DNA of 64,000 nucleotides. Origin: Paraburkholderia sp. SOS3. GTDB taxonomy: Bacteria; Pseudomonadota; Gammaproteobacteria; Burkholderiales; Burkholderiaceae. This document shows, in pieces, positions 8,618 to 17,123 of this stretch (the stretch's first letter is position 1; every line of letters begins with the position of its first letter). The notes beneath the pieces were generated by a model, which saw only the letters and a list, made by a program, of their open reading frames with translations, did not search any database and was not told where the DNA came from. The translations under genes were made by a program, and so were the position numbers. The stretch covers positions 2,232,001 through 2,296,000 of the forward strand of contig NZ_CP018811.1 of assembly GCF_001922345.1 (NCBI RefSeq), read 5' to 3'.

Positions 8618-10660
8618 ATGGGCATGAGAATCGGGGTGGACATCGGCGGCTCGTTTGCCGATTTTGCCGTGCTGAACGACGCGACCGGCGAGCTGAAGAC
8701 GCTCAAGGTCTTTTCGCGGCCCGACAGTCCGGGCAGCGAAGTGCTGCGCGGGATGGAGCAGCTTGCCGAACGCTATGGCATCGCGCCGCGCGACGTCGAC
8801 TACTTCACGCATGGCACGACGGTTGGCGTGAACGCCGTCGTGCAGCGCAAGGGCCTGCGTCTCGGTCTGATCACGACGCGCCACTTCGAGGACGTGCTCG
8901 ATCTCGCGCGCCTCAAGGGTCCGGACATGTACAACCTGCTGTCGAAGCGTCCGGTGCCGCTGGTGCCGCGCGAGCGCGTGTTCGGCGTGGTCGAACGGAT
9001 GACGGCGCAGGGGCTGGTCGAAACGCCAGTCGACGAAGCGAGCGTGCTCGACGCTGCCGCGAGTCTGCAGCGTGCCGGCTGCGAAGGTGTCGTCGTGTCG
9101 CTGCTGCATTCGTATCGCAATCCGGCGCACGAGCACGCAGTGAAGGCGATTGTCGAGCGCGCGCTACCCGGCTTTTTCGTGTCGTGTTCAAGCGACGTGT
9201 GGCCGATCATCCGCGAATATGAACGCACCTCGACTGCGGTGATCGGCGGCTATGTGCAGCCGAAGGTCTCGCACTATCTCGGTTCGTTGCAACGCGCACT
9301 GGTCGAAACCGGCGTCCCCGCCGACATGAAGGTCACCAAGTCGAACGGCGGCGTGATGAGCGCGGAAGCAGGCAAGACCAACTGCGTGCAGATGATCCTG
9401 TCCGGCACCGCGTCCGGCGTGATCGGTGCGGCGTACGTGGCGCGGCAAAGCGGTCTGAAGCAGTGCATGAGCCTCGACATCGGCGGCACGACGGCCGACG
9501 TTGCGCTGATCGTCGATGGCGAGCCGCAATATGCGAGCGGCGAATATATCGGCGACTTCCAGATTCATATTCCATCGGTTTCGGTCTCGTCGATCGGCGA
9601 CGGCGGCGGCTCGATTGCATGGGTCGACGACTTCGGCGTGCTGAAGGTCGGCCCGGAAAGCGCGGGCTCGAACCCGGGCCCGGTCTGCTACGGTCGCGGC
9701 GGCACGCGCGCCACGATCACCGACGCGTTCGTCGTGCTCGGTGTGATCGGCAACGCGAGCCTCGGCTACAACTCGGTGAAGGTCGATCGCGACGCAGCGC
9801 ACCGCGCGGTCGAGGTGCTCGCCAACCGGCTTGGCAGCAGCGTCCACAGGACCGCGGAGGCGATCGTCAACGTCGCGGTGTCGGGTATGTATGCAGGCGT
9901 GAGCCGCATCGTGTCGCGTTTCGGCATCGATCCACGCACTTTTTCGCTGCTGCCGTTCGGCGGTGCGGGACCGATGCTCGCGTGCTACTTCGCCCGCGCG
10001 ATCGGCATGGAACAGATCGTCGTGCCGACCGCGCCGGGTGTGTTGAGCGCGCTTGGCGGCCTGATCGCGGACACCCGCAACGACTTCGTCAAGACGACCT
10101 ATTACGACCTCGATAACGCCTCGATGGCGCGTCTGGCCGACGACATACGTGCTCTGGAGACGTCCGCGCGCGACTGGATGACCGGCCAGACCGGCGACGC
10201 CAGCGCGGCGCGCGTCGTCGTATCGGCGGATATGCGCTACAAGGGCCAGTCGTTCGAAATCGATACGCCGCTCGAGATCGGCTGGCTGATCGCCCAGGAT
10301 CTCGACGCGGTGCGTGAAGCGTTTCATCGCGAGCACGAACGGTTATATGGTCATCGCGACGCGTCGGCCCGTGTTCAGGCGGTCGCGCTGCGTCTCGTGA
10401 TCACCGCCGCGACGCCCAAGCCGAAGCTGCAAGCCATCGGATCGAGCGATCAGCCGCCGATGCCGTCGGGCACGATCCGCGTTTTCATGGACGATGCATT
10501 CCACGATGCCGGGCTTTATCACCGTTCCGACCTCAAGGCCGGTCAGCAGATCGACGGGCCCGCGGTAATCGCGCAGGACGATTGCACGACGAGCGTGCTG
10601 CCCGGTTATCGCGGCCGTGTCGATGGATACGGCAATCTGGTCTTCACGGTCGTCAACTGA
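8618..10660 (+). CDS. hyuA: Hydantoinase/oxoprolinase A subunit (HyuA-like, ATP-dependent)
   Basis: The product of about 680 residues belongs to the HyuA family: an N-terminal hydantoinase/oxoprolinase domain beginning MGMRIGVDIGGSFADFAVL, then an acetate-kinase-like ATP-binding core with SLDIGGTTADVALI. The two DIGG phosphate-binding motifs are the actin-fold signature. With HyuB, such enzymes open a cyclic amide (N-methylhydantoin, 5-oxoproline) or carboxylate a ketone at the expense of ATP. ATG 8618 is preceded by AAAGGAAA; an in-frame ATG 14 codons upstream lacks a good site. Position after a peptide-type importer suggests that a cyclic amide or its precursor is imported. Confidence 0.9.
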   Translation: MGMRIGVDIGGSFADFAVLNDATGELKTLKVFSRPDSPGSEVLRGMEQLAERYGIAPRDVDYFTHGTTVGVNAVVQRKGLRLGLITTRHFEDVLDLARLKGPDMYNLLSKRPVPLVPRERVFGVVERMTAQGLVETPVDEASVLDAAASLQRAGCEGVVVSLLHSYRNPAHEHAVKAIVERALPGFFVSCSSDVWPIIREYERTSTAVIGGYVQPKVSHYLGSLQRALVETGVPADMKVTKSNGGVMSAEAGKTNCVQMILSGTASGVIGAAYVARQSGLKQCMSLDIGGTTADVALIVDGEPQYASGEYIGDFQIHIPSVSVSSIGDGGGSIAWVDDFGVLKVGPESAGSNPGPVCYGRGGTRATITDAFVVLGVIGNASLGYNSVKVDRDAAHRAVEVLANRLGSSVHRTAEAIVNVAVSGMYAGVSRIVSRFGIDPRTFSLLPFGGAGPMLACYFARAIGMEQIVVPTAPGVLSALGGLIADTRNDFVKTTYYDLDNASMARLADDIRALETSARDWMTGQTGDASAARVVVSADMRYKGQSFEIDTPLEIGWLIAQDLDAVREAFHREHERLYGHRDASARVQAVALRLVITAATPKPKLQAIGSSDQPPMPSGTIRVFMDDAFHDAGLYHRSDLKAGQQIDGPAVIAQDDCTTSVLPGYRGRVDGYGNLVFTVVN

Positions 10661-10679
10661 TTTCGGACGGAGCATCGCA

Positions 10680-12686
10680 ATGCAATTCGACAAGGCAGTG
10701 CTGCAGATTTTCGCCAACTATTGCGTGGCCGCAGCCGAGAGCATGGCGTACACGCTGGTGCGCACCGCGCACTCGACGTTCGTCAAGGAAACCGAGGATT
10801 TCTCCTGCGCGATCATGACGCCGGATGGCCTGACGTTCGCTTCGCCCAAGACGCTCGGCGCGACGTGGTATGTCGGTCTCGACTACAGTCCGGTGATCGC
10901 GATGATCGATCGCTACGAGCCTGGCGACATCTGCATGACCAACGACTCGTATAGCGGTTTCGTCGCCACCCACACGCCCGACATCCTGATCTGGAAACCG
11001 GTGTATTACGGCGGCGAGATCGTCTGTTTCGTCGGCGGTCATATTCACAACACCGATATGGGCGGCGCGGTACCGGCATCGCTGTCGCGCACCTTGACGG
11101 AAATCGAACAGGAAGGGATTCGTTTTCCGCCCTGCAAGATCGTGCGCGCCGGGGTGTTCGACGATTCGATCGTGAAGATCATGGCGGCGAACGTGCGTGT
11201 GCCCGGTCAGAATATCGGCGACCTGCAGGCGCAACTGGCGTCGCTGCATACCGGCGAGCGGCGAGTGCTGGAGATCATCGAACGTTTCGGCATCGATGGC
11301 TTCAAGGCAGGCATGGGCGCGCTGCTCGACTATTCGGAAGAGCAGGCGCGCACGGTGTTGCGCGGCATTCCGGACGGCGACTACTTCTTTGCCGAATACG
11401 CCGACGAAGATTCGGTGCGCGGCAAGCCGATGCGCGTCGCACTCACGGTGCGGATCAAAGGCGATTCGGTGGAGATGGATTACACCGGCAGCGATCCGCA
11501 ATTGCAGTCGTCGCTGAACATTCCGACTGGCGGCCGGGAGCGCCATGCACTTGCGCTGGTCGGCTTCGTCTATGTGCTGTACACACTCAATCCCGACATC
11601 CTGCTCAATACGGGCATGCTGCGCGTGGCGCGTTGCATTCTCCCGGAAGGGACCGTGGTCAACGCGACGAAACCTGCGGCGGTCGGCATGCGCAGCCTGA
11701 CGTGCAAGCTGCTGCATCTGCTGACGTTCGGCGCGTTTTCGCAAGCGGTGCCCGACCGGCTCGGGGCATGCCCGGCCGGCGGTCTGTCGATCCTGAGCGT
11801 GAAGACGCTGGACCGCCATGGCGCGACCGTCATGGCGTCGATCGGACCGATCGGCGGCGGCGCAGGCGGCAGTCCGTCGGACGATGGCGAAGACGGCTCG
11901 GGTGCCAACAATGCGTTCCTGCGCAACACGCCGGTCGAGATCAACGAAACCGAGGTGCCGATCCGCATCACCCGATATGGCGTGGCGCCCGGTTCGGGTG
12001 GTGCGGGCCAGTATCGCGGCGGTCAGGGCCTCGTGATGGAATTCAAGGTGTTTTCGCCGAATACGCTCGTGACCGCGCGCAACCGCGATCGCACGCGTTT
12101 CGCGTCGTGGGGCATCCGCGGCGGACACGCCGGCGGCAACGCGCGCTTCACGCGCAATCCCGATACGCCCAATGCGGAAGAACTCGATAACAACGATCTG
12201 GTCGTCTGCATGCCGGGCGACGTGATCCGGCTGGTCGGCGCAGGCGCGGGCGGGTACGGACGGCCGACCGATCGCGATCCGCAGAAGGTGCGCGAGGACG
12301 TATTGCGCGGCTATGTGAGCGTTGCCGAAGCGCGCGACGTCTACGGCGTCGCGTTCGACGGCGACGCGTTGGATAGCAGACGAACGCAACAGTTGCGCGA
12401 TGAAGCGCGGGCGCGGATCGGGGGATCGGTGCCGCCTGCATTTTCGTTCGGTCCGTATCGCGAGGCGTTCGAGGCGAAGTGGACTCGCGAACGCTATGCC
12501 GCGTTGACCGCGATCCTCGCAGACGTGCCGGTGCAGTGGCGCTACTTCATCAAGCACCGGCTGTTCGAGGCGCTCGACAGGCGGATTGCGTCCGAGCCGG
12601 CGCTCATGGAAGAGGGCGGCGGCGAGATCGTGCGGACGATGTTCGCGGATCTGCGTCGCGAGTATCCGCAGTTGAATGCGATGTGA
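10680..12686 (+). CDS. hyuB: Hydantoinase/oxoprolinase B subunit (HyuB-like)
   Basis: The 668-residue protein starts MQFDKAVLQIFANYCVAAAESMAYTL, a typical HyuB N terminus, and carries the family's Gly-rich central region (GPIGGGAGGSPSDDGEDGSGA) and the SGGAGQYRGGQGLV motif. It is the catalytic partner of HyuA. ATG 10680 follows the hyuA stop by 19 bp, with GGACGGAG as the ribosome-binding site. The pair is complete, with normal lengths. The exact substrate (hydantoin, oxoproline, ketone or other lactam) cannot be assigned from family alone. Confidence 0.9.
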   Translation: MQFDKAVLQIFANYCVAAAESMAYTLVRTAHSTFVKETEDFSCAIMTPDGLTFASPKTLGATWYVGLDYSPVIAMIDRYEPGDICMTNDSYSGFVATHTPDILIWKPVYYGGEIVCFVGGHIHNTDMGGAVPASLSRTLTEIEQEGIRFPPCKIVRAGVFDDSIVKIMAANVRVPGQNIGDLQAQLASLHTGERRVLEIIERFGIDGFKAGMGALLDYSEEQARTVLRGIPDGDYFFAEYADEDSVRGKPMRVALTVRIKGDSVEMDYTGSDPQLQSSLNIPTGGRERHALALVGFVYVLYTLNPDILLNTGMLRVARCILPEGTVVNATKPAAVGMRSLTCKLLHLLTFGAFSQAVPDRLGACPAGGLSILSVKTLDRHGATVMASIGPIGGGAGGSPSDDGEDGSGANNAFLRNTPVEINETEVPIRITRYGVAPGSGGAGQYRGGQGLVMEFKVFSPNTLVTARNRDRTRFASWGIRGGHAGGNARFTRNPDTPNAEELDNNDLVVCMPGDVIRLVGAGAGGYGRPTDRDPQKVREDVLRGYVSVAEARDVYGVAFDGDALDSRRTQQLRDEARARIGGSVPPAFSFGPYREAFEAKWTRERYAALTAILADVPVQWRYFIKHRLFEALDRRIASEPALMEEGGGEIVRTMFADLRREYPQLNAM

Positions 12687-12821
12687 GGGCGCTATGACAC
12701 GACATGACCCGACGCGGCGCGGCGCGGCGAACCCGGCACACGGGCGACTCGCAGCGTGGCCGCCCGCGCCGTGAGCATGCGCCTGCGCCGTGATATCCCT
12801 TTCTTTACCGGAACGTACCAG

Positions 12822-14309
12822 ATGGATAGCTTCGACCCCACTCGAGTCAGCGTGCGCAGCGCACATTTCATCGGCGGACAGTATGTCGACGGCGACGGCG
12901 ACGGCGCACTCGATGTCGCACGGCCTTCGGACGGCGTGCGCTACGCGGCCTTGCCGCTCGCTGACGCAGCACTCGTGGATCGCGCGGTGGAAGACGCCTG
13001 GCGCGCGTTCAAAACAAGCGACTGGACGCGCCGTGCGCCACGCGAGCGGGCGCGCACCATGCGACGCTGGGCCGACCTGATCGAAGCCGACATGGCGAGC
13101 CTTGCGCCGCTCGAAGCGCTCGGCTCGACGCGCCCGATCGCCGATGCGGCGCGCTGGGACATTCCCTTCACCGCCGAAGGCATCCGCTTCTACAGCGAAT
13201 TGGCCGACCGGATCGGCGGCGAGGTCGCCGCGACCCGGCCCGATCATCTGGGCATGACGATTGCCGAACCTTATGGCGTGATCGCCGCGATTGCGCCTTG
13301 GAATTTTCCGCTCGTCATGGCGTCGTGGAAGATCGCACCCGCGCTCGCGGCGGGCAACGCGGTCGTGCTCAAGCCTTCGGAGCTGACGCCGTTTTCGGTG
13401 CTGCGTCTGGCTGAACTCGCGATCGAAGCCGGCATTCCGCCGGGCATCTTCAATGTCGTGCAGGGCGATGGGCGTACTACGGGTGACGCACTGTGCCGTC
13501 ATCCCAGGATTTCGAAAGTCACGTTCACCGGGTCGACGCAGACCGGCGCAGCGATCATGGCGGCTTGCGCGCAGAGCGGCACCAGGCCCGTGACGCTGGA
13601 ACTGGGCGGCAAGAGCCCGCAACTCGTGTTTGCCGACGCGCCGGATCTCGATCGGGTGGCGCGCCGCGTCGCGGCCGCGATTGCCGGCAATGCAGGGCAG
13701 GTGTGCGTGGCGGGTTCGCGACTGATCGTCGAGCGCAGCGCCGCGCCGCAATTGATCGACGGCATCGCGCGTGCGTTCGCCGCGCTAAAGCCAGGCAAGA
13801 CCTGGTCGCCGGGCACCACCTTGCCGCCGATCATCTCGGCGCCGCAACTGCAACGCATCGACGGCATCGTGCGTCGCACGATCGATAGTGGTGCGAAGGC
13901 GGTCGCAGGCGGCGCGCGAATCGAACTGGACGGCGACGGCGCGTTCTACGCGCCGACCGTCCTGACCGGCGTGACCCCCGCATCCGAAGCGGTGCGCGAG
14001 GAGATTTTCGGGCCGGTGCTGACCGTTCAGACCTTCGATGACGACGACGAAGCGCTCGCGCTCGCCGCGCATGAAAAGTACGGTCTGGCAGCGGGCGTGC
14101 ACACGGCCAGTCTAAGCCGCGCGCTGCGCATGATGCGCGGCATCGAGGCCGGTACGGTGTGGATCAACCGCTATGGGCGCACGGCCGATTTCGTGATTCC
14201 GACCGGCGGCTACAAGCAGTCTGGCATCGGCAAGGATCTGGGCCGCCAGGCATTCGAGGCGAATCTGCGCTTCAAGAGTGTGCTGATCGACTTCGCGGAC
14301 GGCGCGTGA
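12822..14309 (+). CDS. NAD(P)-dependent aldehyde dehydrogenase (paralogue 1)
   Basis: This is a full-length ALDH of about 495 residues. Visible hallmarks are the APWNFPLVMASWKIAPALAAGNAVVLKPSE cofactor segment (split here: AIAPWNFPL and GNAVVLKPSE), the catalytic Glu in LELGGKSPQ, and the catalytic Cys in GNAGQVCVAGS. It oxidises an aldehyde to an acid. ATG 12822 gives the usual family N terminus; an upstream in-frame ATG would add an Arg-rich extension. It follows hyuB by 135 bp and is probably in the same transcription unit. A second ALDH lies at 23344-24801. Confidence 0.92.
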   Translation: MDSFDPTRVSVRSAHFIGGQYVDGDGDGALDVARPSDGVRYAALPLADAALVDRAVEDAWRAFKTSDWTRRAPRERARTMRRWADLIEADMASLAPLEALGSTRPIADAARWDIPFTAEGIRFYSELADRIGGEVAATRPDHLGMTIAEPYGVIAAIAPWNFPLVMASWKIAPALAAGNAVVLKPSELTPFSVLRLAELAIEAGIPPGIFNVVQGDGRTTGDALCRHPRISKVTFTGSTQTGAAIMAACAQSGTRPVTLELGGKSPQLVFADAPDLDRVARRVAAAIAGNAGQVCVAGSRLIVERSAAPQLIDGIARAFAALKPGKTWSPGTTLPPIISAPQLQRIDGIVRRTIDSGAKAVAGGARIELDGDGAFYAPTVLTGVTPASEAVREEIFGPVLTVQTFDDDDEALALAAHEKYGLAAGVHTASLSRALRMMRGIEAGTVWINRYGRTADFVIPTGGYKQSGIGKDLGRQAFEANLRFKSVLIDFADGA

Positions 14310-14571
14310 CACCGGTCGTGGGCGATCCCTTCAGGTCGCGTACGCTGAAGTCGAAAGAAAGACGGCAGAAAGACGGCCGCGTTTCGACACGGCCATCTTG
14401 CATTTGCGCGAGCGATACGGGTGCGCGGGACCGCCTGAAACGCCGGCCGGAACTGGACCAAACGCGCATTGAGGCCTGCCGCATAGTGTGCTGAACAGGA
14501 CTCGAAAAACGGTGGATTCTGTGCCACCAGGCCCCCAATACACGGCAACTCGGCTTTTATGAGGTGATTTA

Positions 14572-14733
14572 ATGTTTCTCAGCAAGCGACGCCGCGAACC
14601 GTTTCTTTCCGGCCGCGCGGCGGGTGCGCTGTTGCTCGACGGCGGCGCGTCGCCGATTTTCGTTTCGCCGGCGCGGTTCGGGATCGCGCCCGTTTCCGGC
14701 TCTGGCTTGATCTCGACCGACTACAGGGACTAG
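14572..14733 (+). CDS. Possible 53-residue ORF coupled to the HAD gene
   Basis: An ATG at 14572 is preceded by GAGGTG at a good distance and opens a 53-codon frame, starting MFLSKRRREPFLSG and ending STDYRD. It stops two bases before the ATG of the HAD hydrolase. About four-fifths of its third codon positions are G or C, like its neighbours. The peptide has a basic start and no recognisable domain. It may be a small protein or a leader whose translation feeds ribosomes into the HAD gene, whose AGGGA site lies inside its last codons. Unrecognised; it could also be chance. Confidence 0.4.
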   Translation: MFLSKRRREPFLSGRAAGALLLDGGASPIFVSPARFGIAPVSGSGLISTDYRD

Positions 14734-14735
14734 AC

Positions 14736-15404
14736 ATGACGCGTTTCAAACCCAAGTACATCACGTTCGACTGCTACGGCACGCTCACTCGCTTTCGCAT
14801 GGGCGACCTCGCGCGCGAGATTTTCGCCGACCGCGTTCCGGCGGAACAGATGGACCAGTTCGTCAAGGACTTCTCGGCGTACCGTCTCGATGAAGTGCTC
14901 GGCGCGTGGAAACCGTATCAGGACGTCGTGAAGAACGCCGTGCGCCGTACGCTCAAGCGCTGGAACATCGAGTACATCGATGCCGAGGCGCAGAAGTTCT
15001 ACGATGCCGTCCCGACCTGGGGCCCGCACGCGGACGTACCGGCAGGTCTTGCGAAAGTGGCGAAGGAAATTCCGCTCGTCATTCTGTCGAACGCAATGAA
15101 CGATCAGATCCAGAGTAACGTCGACAAGCTCGGCGCGCCGTTCCACAAAGTTTTCACGGCGCAGATGGCGCAGGCGTACAAGCCGCGCATGCAGGCATTC
15201 GAATATCTGCTCGACAACCTCGGCTGCGGTCCCGAGGACATCCTGCATGTGTCGTCGAGCCTGCGCTACGACCTGATGACAGCCCATGACATGGGTATCA
15301 GGAACAAGGTGTTCGTGTCGCGCGGTCATGAACCGTCGACGCCGTTCTACGGCTATACGGAAATCAAGGACATCGGCGGTCTTGCGGGCGTGGTCGGTCT
15401 GTAA
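14736..15404 (+). CDS. Haloacid dehalogenase type II-like hydrolase
   Basis: The 222-residue protein fits the HAD superfamily, L-2-haloacid dehalogenase-like branch. The nucleophile Asp is in FDCYGTL (residues 9-15), motif II is ILSNA, motif III is the Lys in AYKPRMQAFEYLL, and motif IV is the VSSSLRYDLMTAHDMG block with Asp. Such enzymes release halide or, more often in uncharacterised members, act on phosphate or other esters of small acids. The neighbourhood of oxidases and aldehyde dehydrogenase suggests clean-up of a catabolic intermediate rather than dehalogenation, but that is inference. Confidence 0.85.
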   Translation: MTRFKPKYITFDCYGTLTRFRMGDLAREIFADRVPAEQMDQFVKDFSAYRLDEVLGAWKPYQDVVKNAVRRTLKRWNIEYIDAEAQKFYDAVPTWGPHADVPAGLAKVAKEIPLVILSNAMNDQIQSNVDKLGAPFHKVFTAQMAQAYKPRMQAFEYLLDNLGCGPEDILHVSSSLRYDLMTAHDMGIRNKVFVSRGHEPSTPFYGYTEIKDIGGLAGVVGL

Positions 15405-15466
15405 GACCGTGCGCCGTCATGCCCTGAACACCGGCGGTTTGACCTGAACTTCGCTGAGGGAATTGG

Positions 15467-16744
15467 ATGAAACTCGAATCGTACTGGCTGGACACGCGTC
15501 CGGCCTTCCGCGACGGTCGCGAAGGCCCGGTGGAGGGCCATGCCGACGTGGTCGTGGTCGGCGGCGGCTTCACCGGCTTGTCGGCGGCGCTCGAACTCGC
15601 GTCGCGCGGCGTTCAGGTGACCGTGCTCGAAGCCGGGCAGATCGCCAGCGAAGCGTCGGGACGCAACGGCGGCCAGTGCAATACCGGGGTGGCGCACGAC
15701 TATGCGTCGCTCGCGGCGAAAATCGGTGCAACGCAGGCGAAGGCGTTCTATCGCGCGTATGAGCGTGCTGTGGCGACGGTCGATTCGATCGTCACCACGC
15801 ATCAGATCGATTGCGATTTTGTCCGTACGGGCAAGCTCAAGCTGGCCGCGAAACCCGAGCATTTCGCGAAGCTGGAAAGAACCTGCGAGCTCCTGCTGCG
15901 CGAAGTCGATCAGAATATCGAACTGATTCCGCGTGAACGTCTCTGCGACGAAGTCGGCTCCGATGGTTTTTATGGCGGCCTGCTGCAGCGTAACGGTGGG
16001 CAGATGCATATGGGCAAGTTCGGCGTCGGCCTCGCGCGGGTTGCGGTTCGGCATGGCGCGCGAATCTTCGAACAGGCGCCCGTTACACGGATGAAGCGGC
16101 TCGATGGCGAGCGCTATGAAATTACCTGTGCCCGCGGCACGATCCGTGCGGATCGCGTGCTGGTCGCAACGGGGGCATCGCAACTCGGGCCGTTCCAGTG
16201 GTTCCGCAGACGCATCGCGCCGGTGGGCAGCTTCATCGTCGTGACCGAACCGTTGCCGCCCGGGCAACTGAACCGGCTGTTCCCCACGCGCCGCGCGTAT
16301 GTGACGTCGCGCCAGATCGGCAACTACTTTCGCGTGACGCCCGATAACCGGCTGCTATTCGGCGGCCGTGCCCGGTTCGCGCTGTCCAGCCCCAGTTCCG
16401 ACGAAAAAAGCGGGCGGATTCTACGGGCCGGACTGGCGGCCTATTTTCCTGAACTGGCGAAGGTGCGGCTCGACTACTGCTGGGGCGGTCTCGTCGACAT
16501 GACGGCTGACCGTCTGCCGCGTGCGGGCCAGCATGAAGGCCTCTTTTATTCGATGGGTTACAGCGGTCATGGCGTGCAGATGTCGGTGCACATGGGCCGG
16601 GTGATGGCCGATGTGCTGTACGGTATGGCGGCCCGTAATCCGTGGCGCGATCTCGAATGGCCGGCTATTCCCGGTCACTTCGGTCACGCGTGGTTTCTGC
16701 CGCTGGTCGGCGCGTATTACCGTCTGCAGGACATCCTGCATTGA
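15467..16744 (+). CDS. FAD-dependent amine/amino-acid oxidoreductase (DAO family, PuuB-like)
   Basis: The 425-residue protein has the N-terminal DAO-fold FAD motif VVVGGGFTGLSAALELASRG with the acidic residue of VLEAG, a GRNGGQ FAD-contact motif, and the C-terminal YSGHGVQMS segment of the family. It resembles gamma-glutamylputrescine oxidoreductase and related amine oxidases, which convert a secondary or primary amine to an aldehyde, consistent with the aldehyde dehydrogenase upstream. It follows the HAD gene by 62 bp. The natural amine is unknown. Confidence 0.88.
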   Translation: MKLESYWLDTRPAFRDGREGPVEGHADVVVVGGGFTGLSAALELASRGVQVTVLEAGQIASEASGRNGGQCNTGVAHDYASLAAKIGATQAKAFYRAYERAVATVDSIVTTHQIDCDFVRTGKLKLAAKPEHFAKLERTCELLLREVDQNIELIPRERLCDEVGSDGFYGGLLQRNGGQMHMGKFGVGLARVAVRHGARIFEQAPVTRMKRLDGERYEITCARGTIRADRVLVATGASQLGPFQWFRRRIAPVGSFIVVTEPLPPGQLNRLFPTRRAYVTSRQIGNYFRVTPDNRLLFGGRARFALSSPSSDEKSGRILRAGLAAYFPELAKVRLDYCWGGLVDMTADRLPRAGQHEGLFYSMGYSGHGVQMSVHMGRVMADVLYGMAARNPWRDLEWPAIPGHFGHAWFLPLVGAYYRLQDILH

Positions 16745-16814
16745 TGCACGCGCCGACATTCGACGACATTTACGATCTGCGCCGCGGCGCCGGCGCGCAT
16801 TGGGAGTCACGCGC

Positions 16815-17123
16815 ATGAAGTCCAGATTCGTCCGGCTTGCTGAAACCGCGCGCGCCACCGTTTCGTTCCGGATCGACGGCGAAGCGGTCGAAGGTCTCGA
16901 AGGCGACACGCTGCTCGTGGCGATGCTGTGCAACACCGATCACGTGCGGCAGTCCGAGTTCGGTCCGGAAGTGCGCGCGGGCTTTTGCATGATGGGCGCG
17001 TGCCAGGACTGCTGGGTCTGGACCGCCGATGGCCGACGGATTCGCGCCTGCACGACGGTGGTCAGCGAGGAACTCGATATCGTCACCCGACAACCGGAGC
17101 TGCAATGGCCGAGCCTCGTGTAA
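16815..17123 (+). CDS. Small [2Fe-2S] subunit of an HcnA/opine-oxidase-like dehydrogenase
   Basis: The 102-residue protein has a ferredoxin-like fold with Cys spacing FCMMGACQDC and a fourth Cys in RIRAC. This matches the small subunit of HcnABC, opine oxidase and D-hydroxyproline or proline dehydrogenase complexes. ATG 16815 with GGGAG upstream is the natural start. It overlaps the next subunit gene by 19 bp, which suggests tight co-translation. It should shuttle electrons from the FAD subunits toward the respiratory chain. Confidence 0.87.
   Translation: MKSRFVRLAETARATVSFRIDGEAVEGLEGDTLLVAMLCNTDHVRQSEFGPEVRAGFCMMGACQDCWVWTADGRRIRACTTVVSEELDIVTRQPELQWPSLV

Noticed and set aside
10653..13751. 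A 1032-codon open frame on the minus strand
   Set aside because: It lies wholly opposite hyuB and the aldehyde dehydrogenase gene. Its translation is Arg/His-rich without domains, as expected of the complement of GC-biased codons.
14736..15404. True haloalkanoate dehalogenase with mobile-element context
   Set aside because: No transposase or insertion sequence is nearby, and the gene is embedded in an operon of oxidative catabolism.
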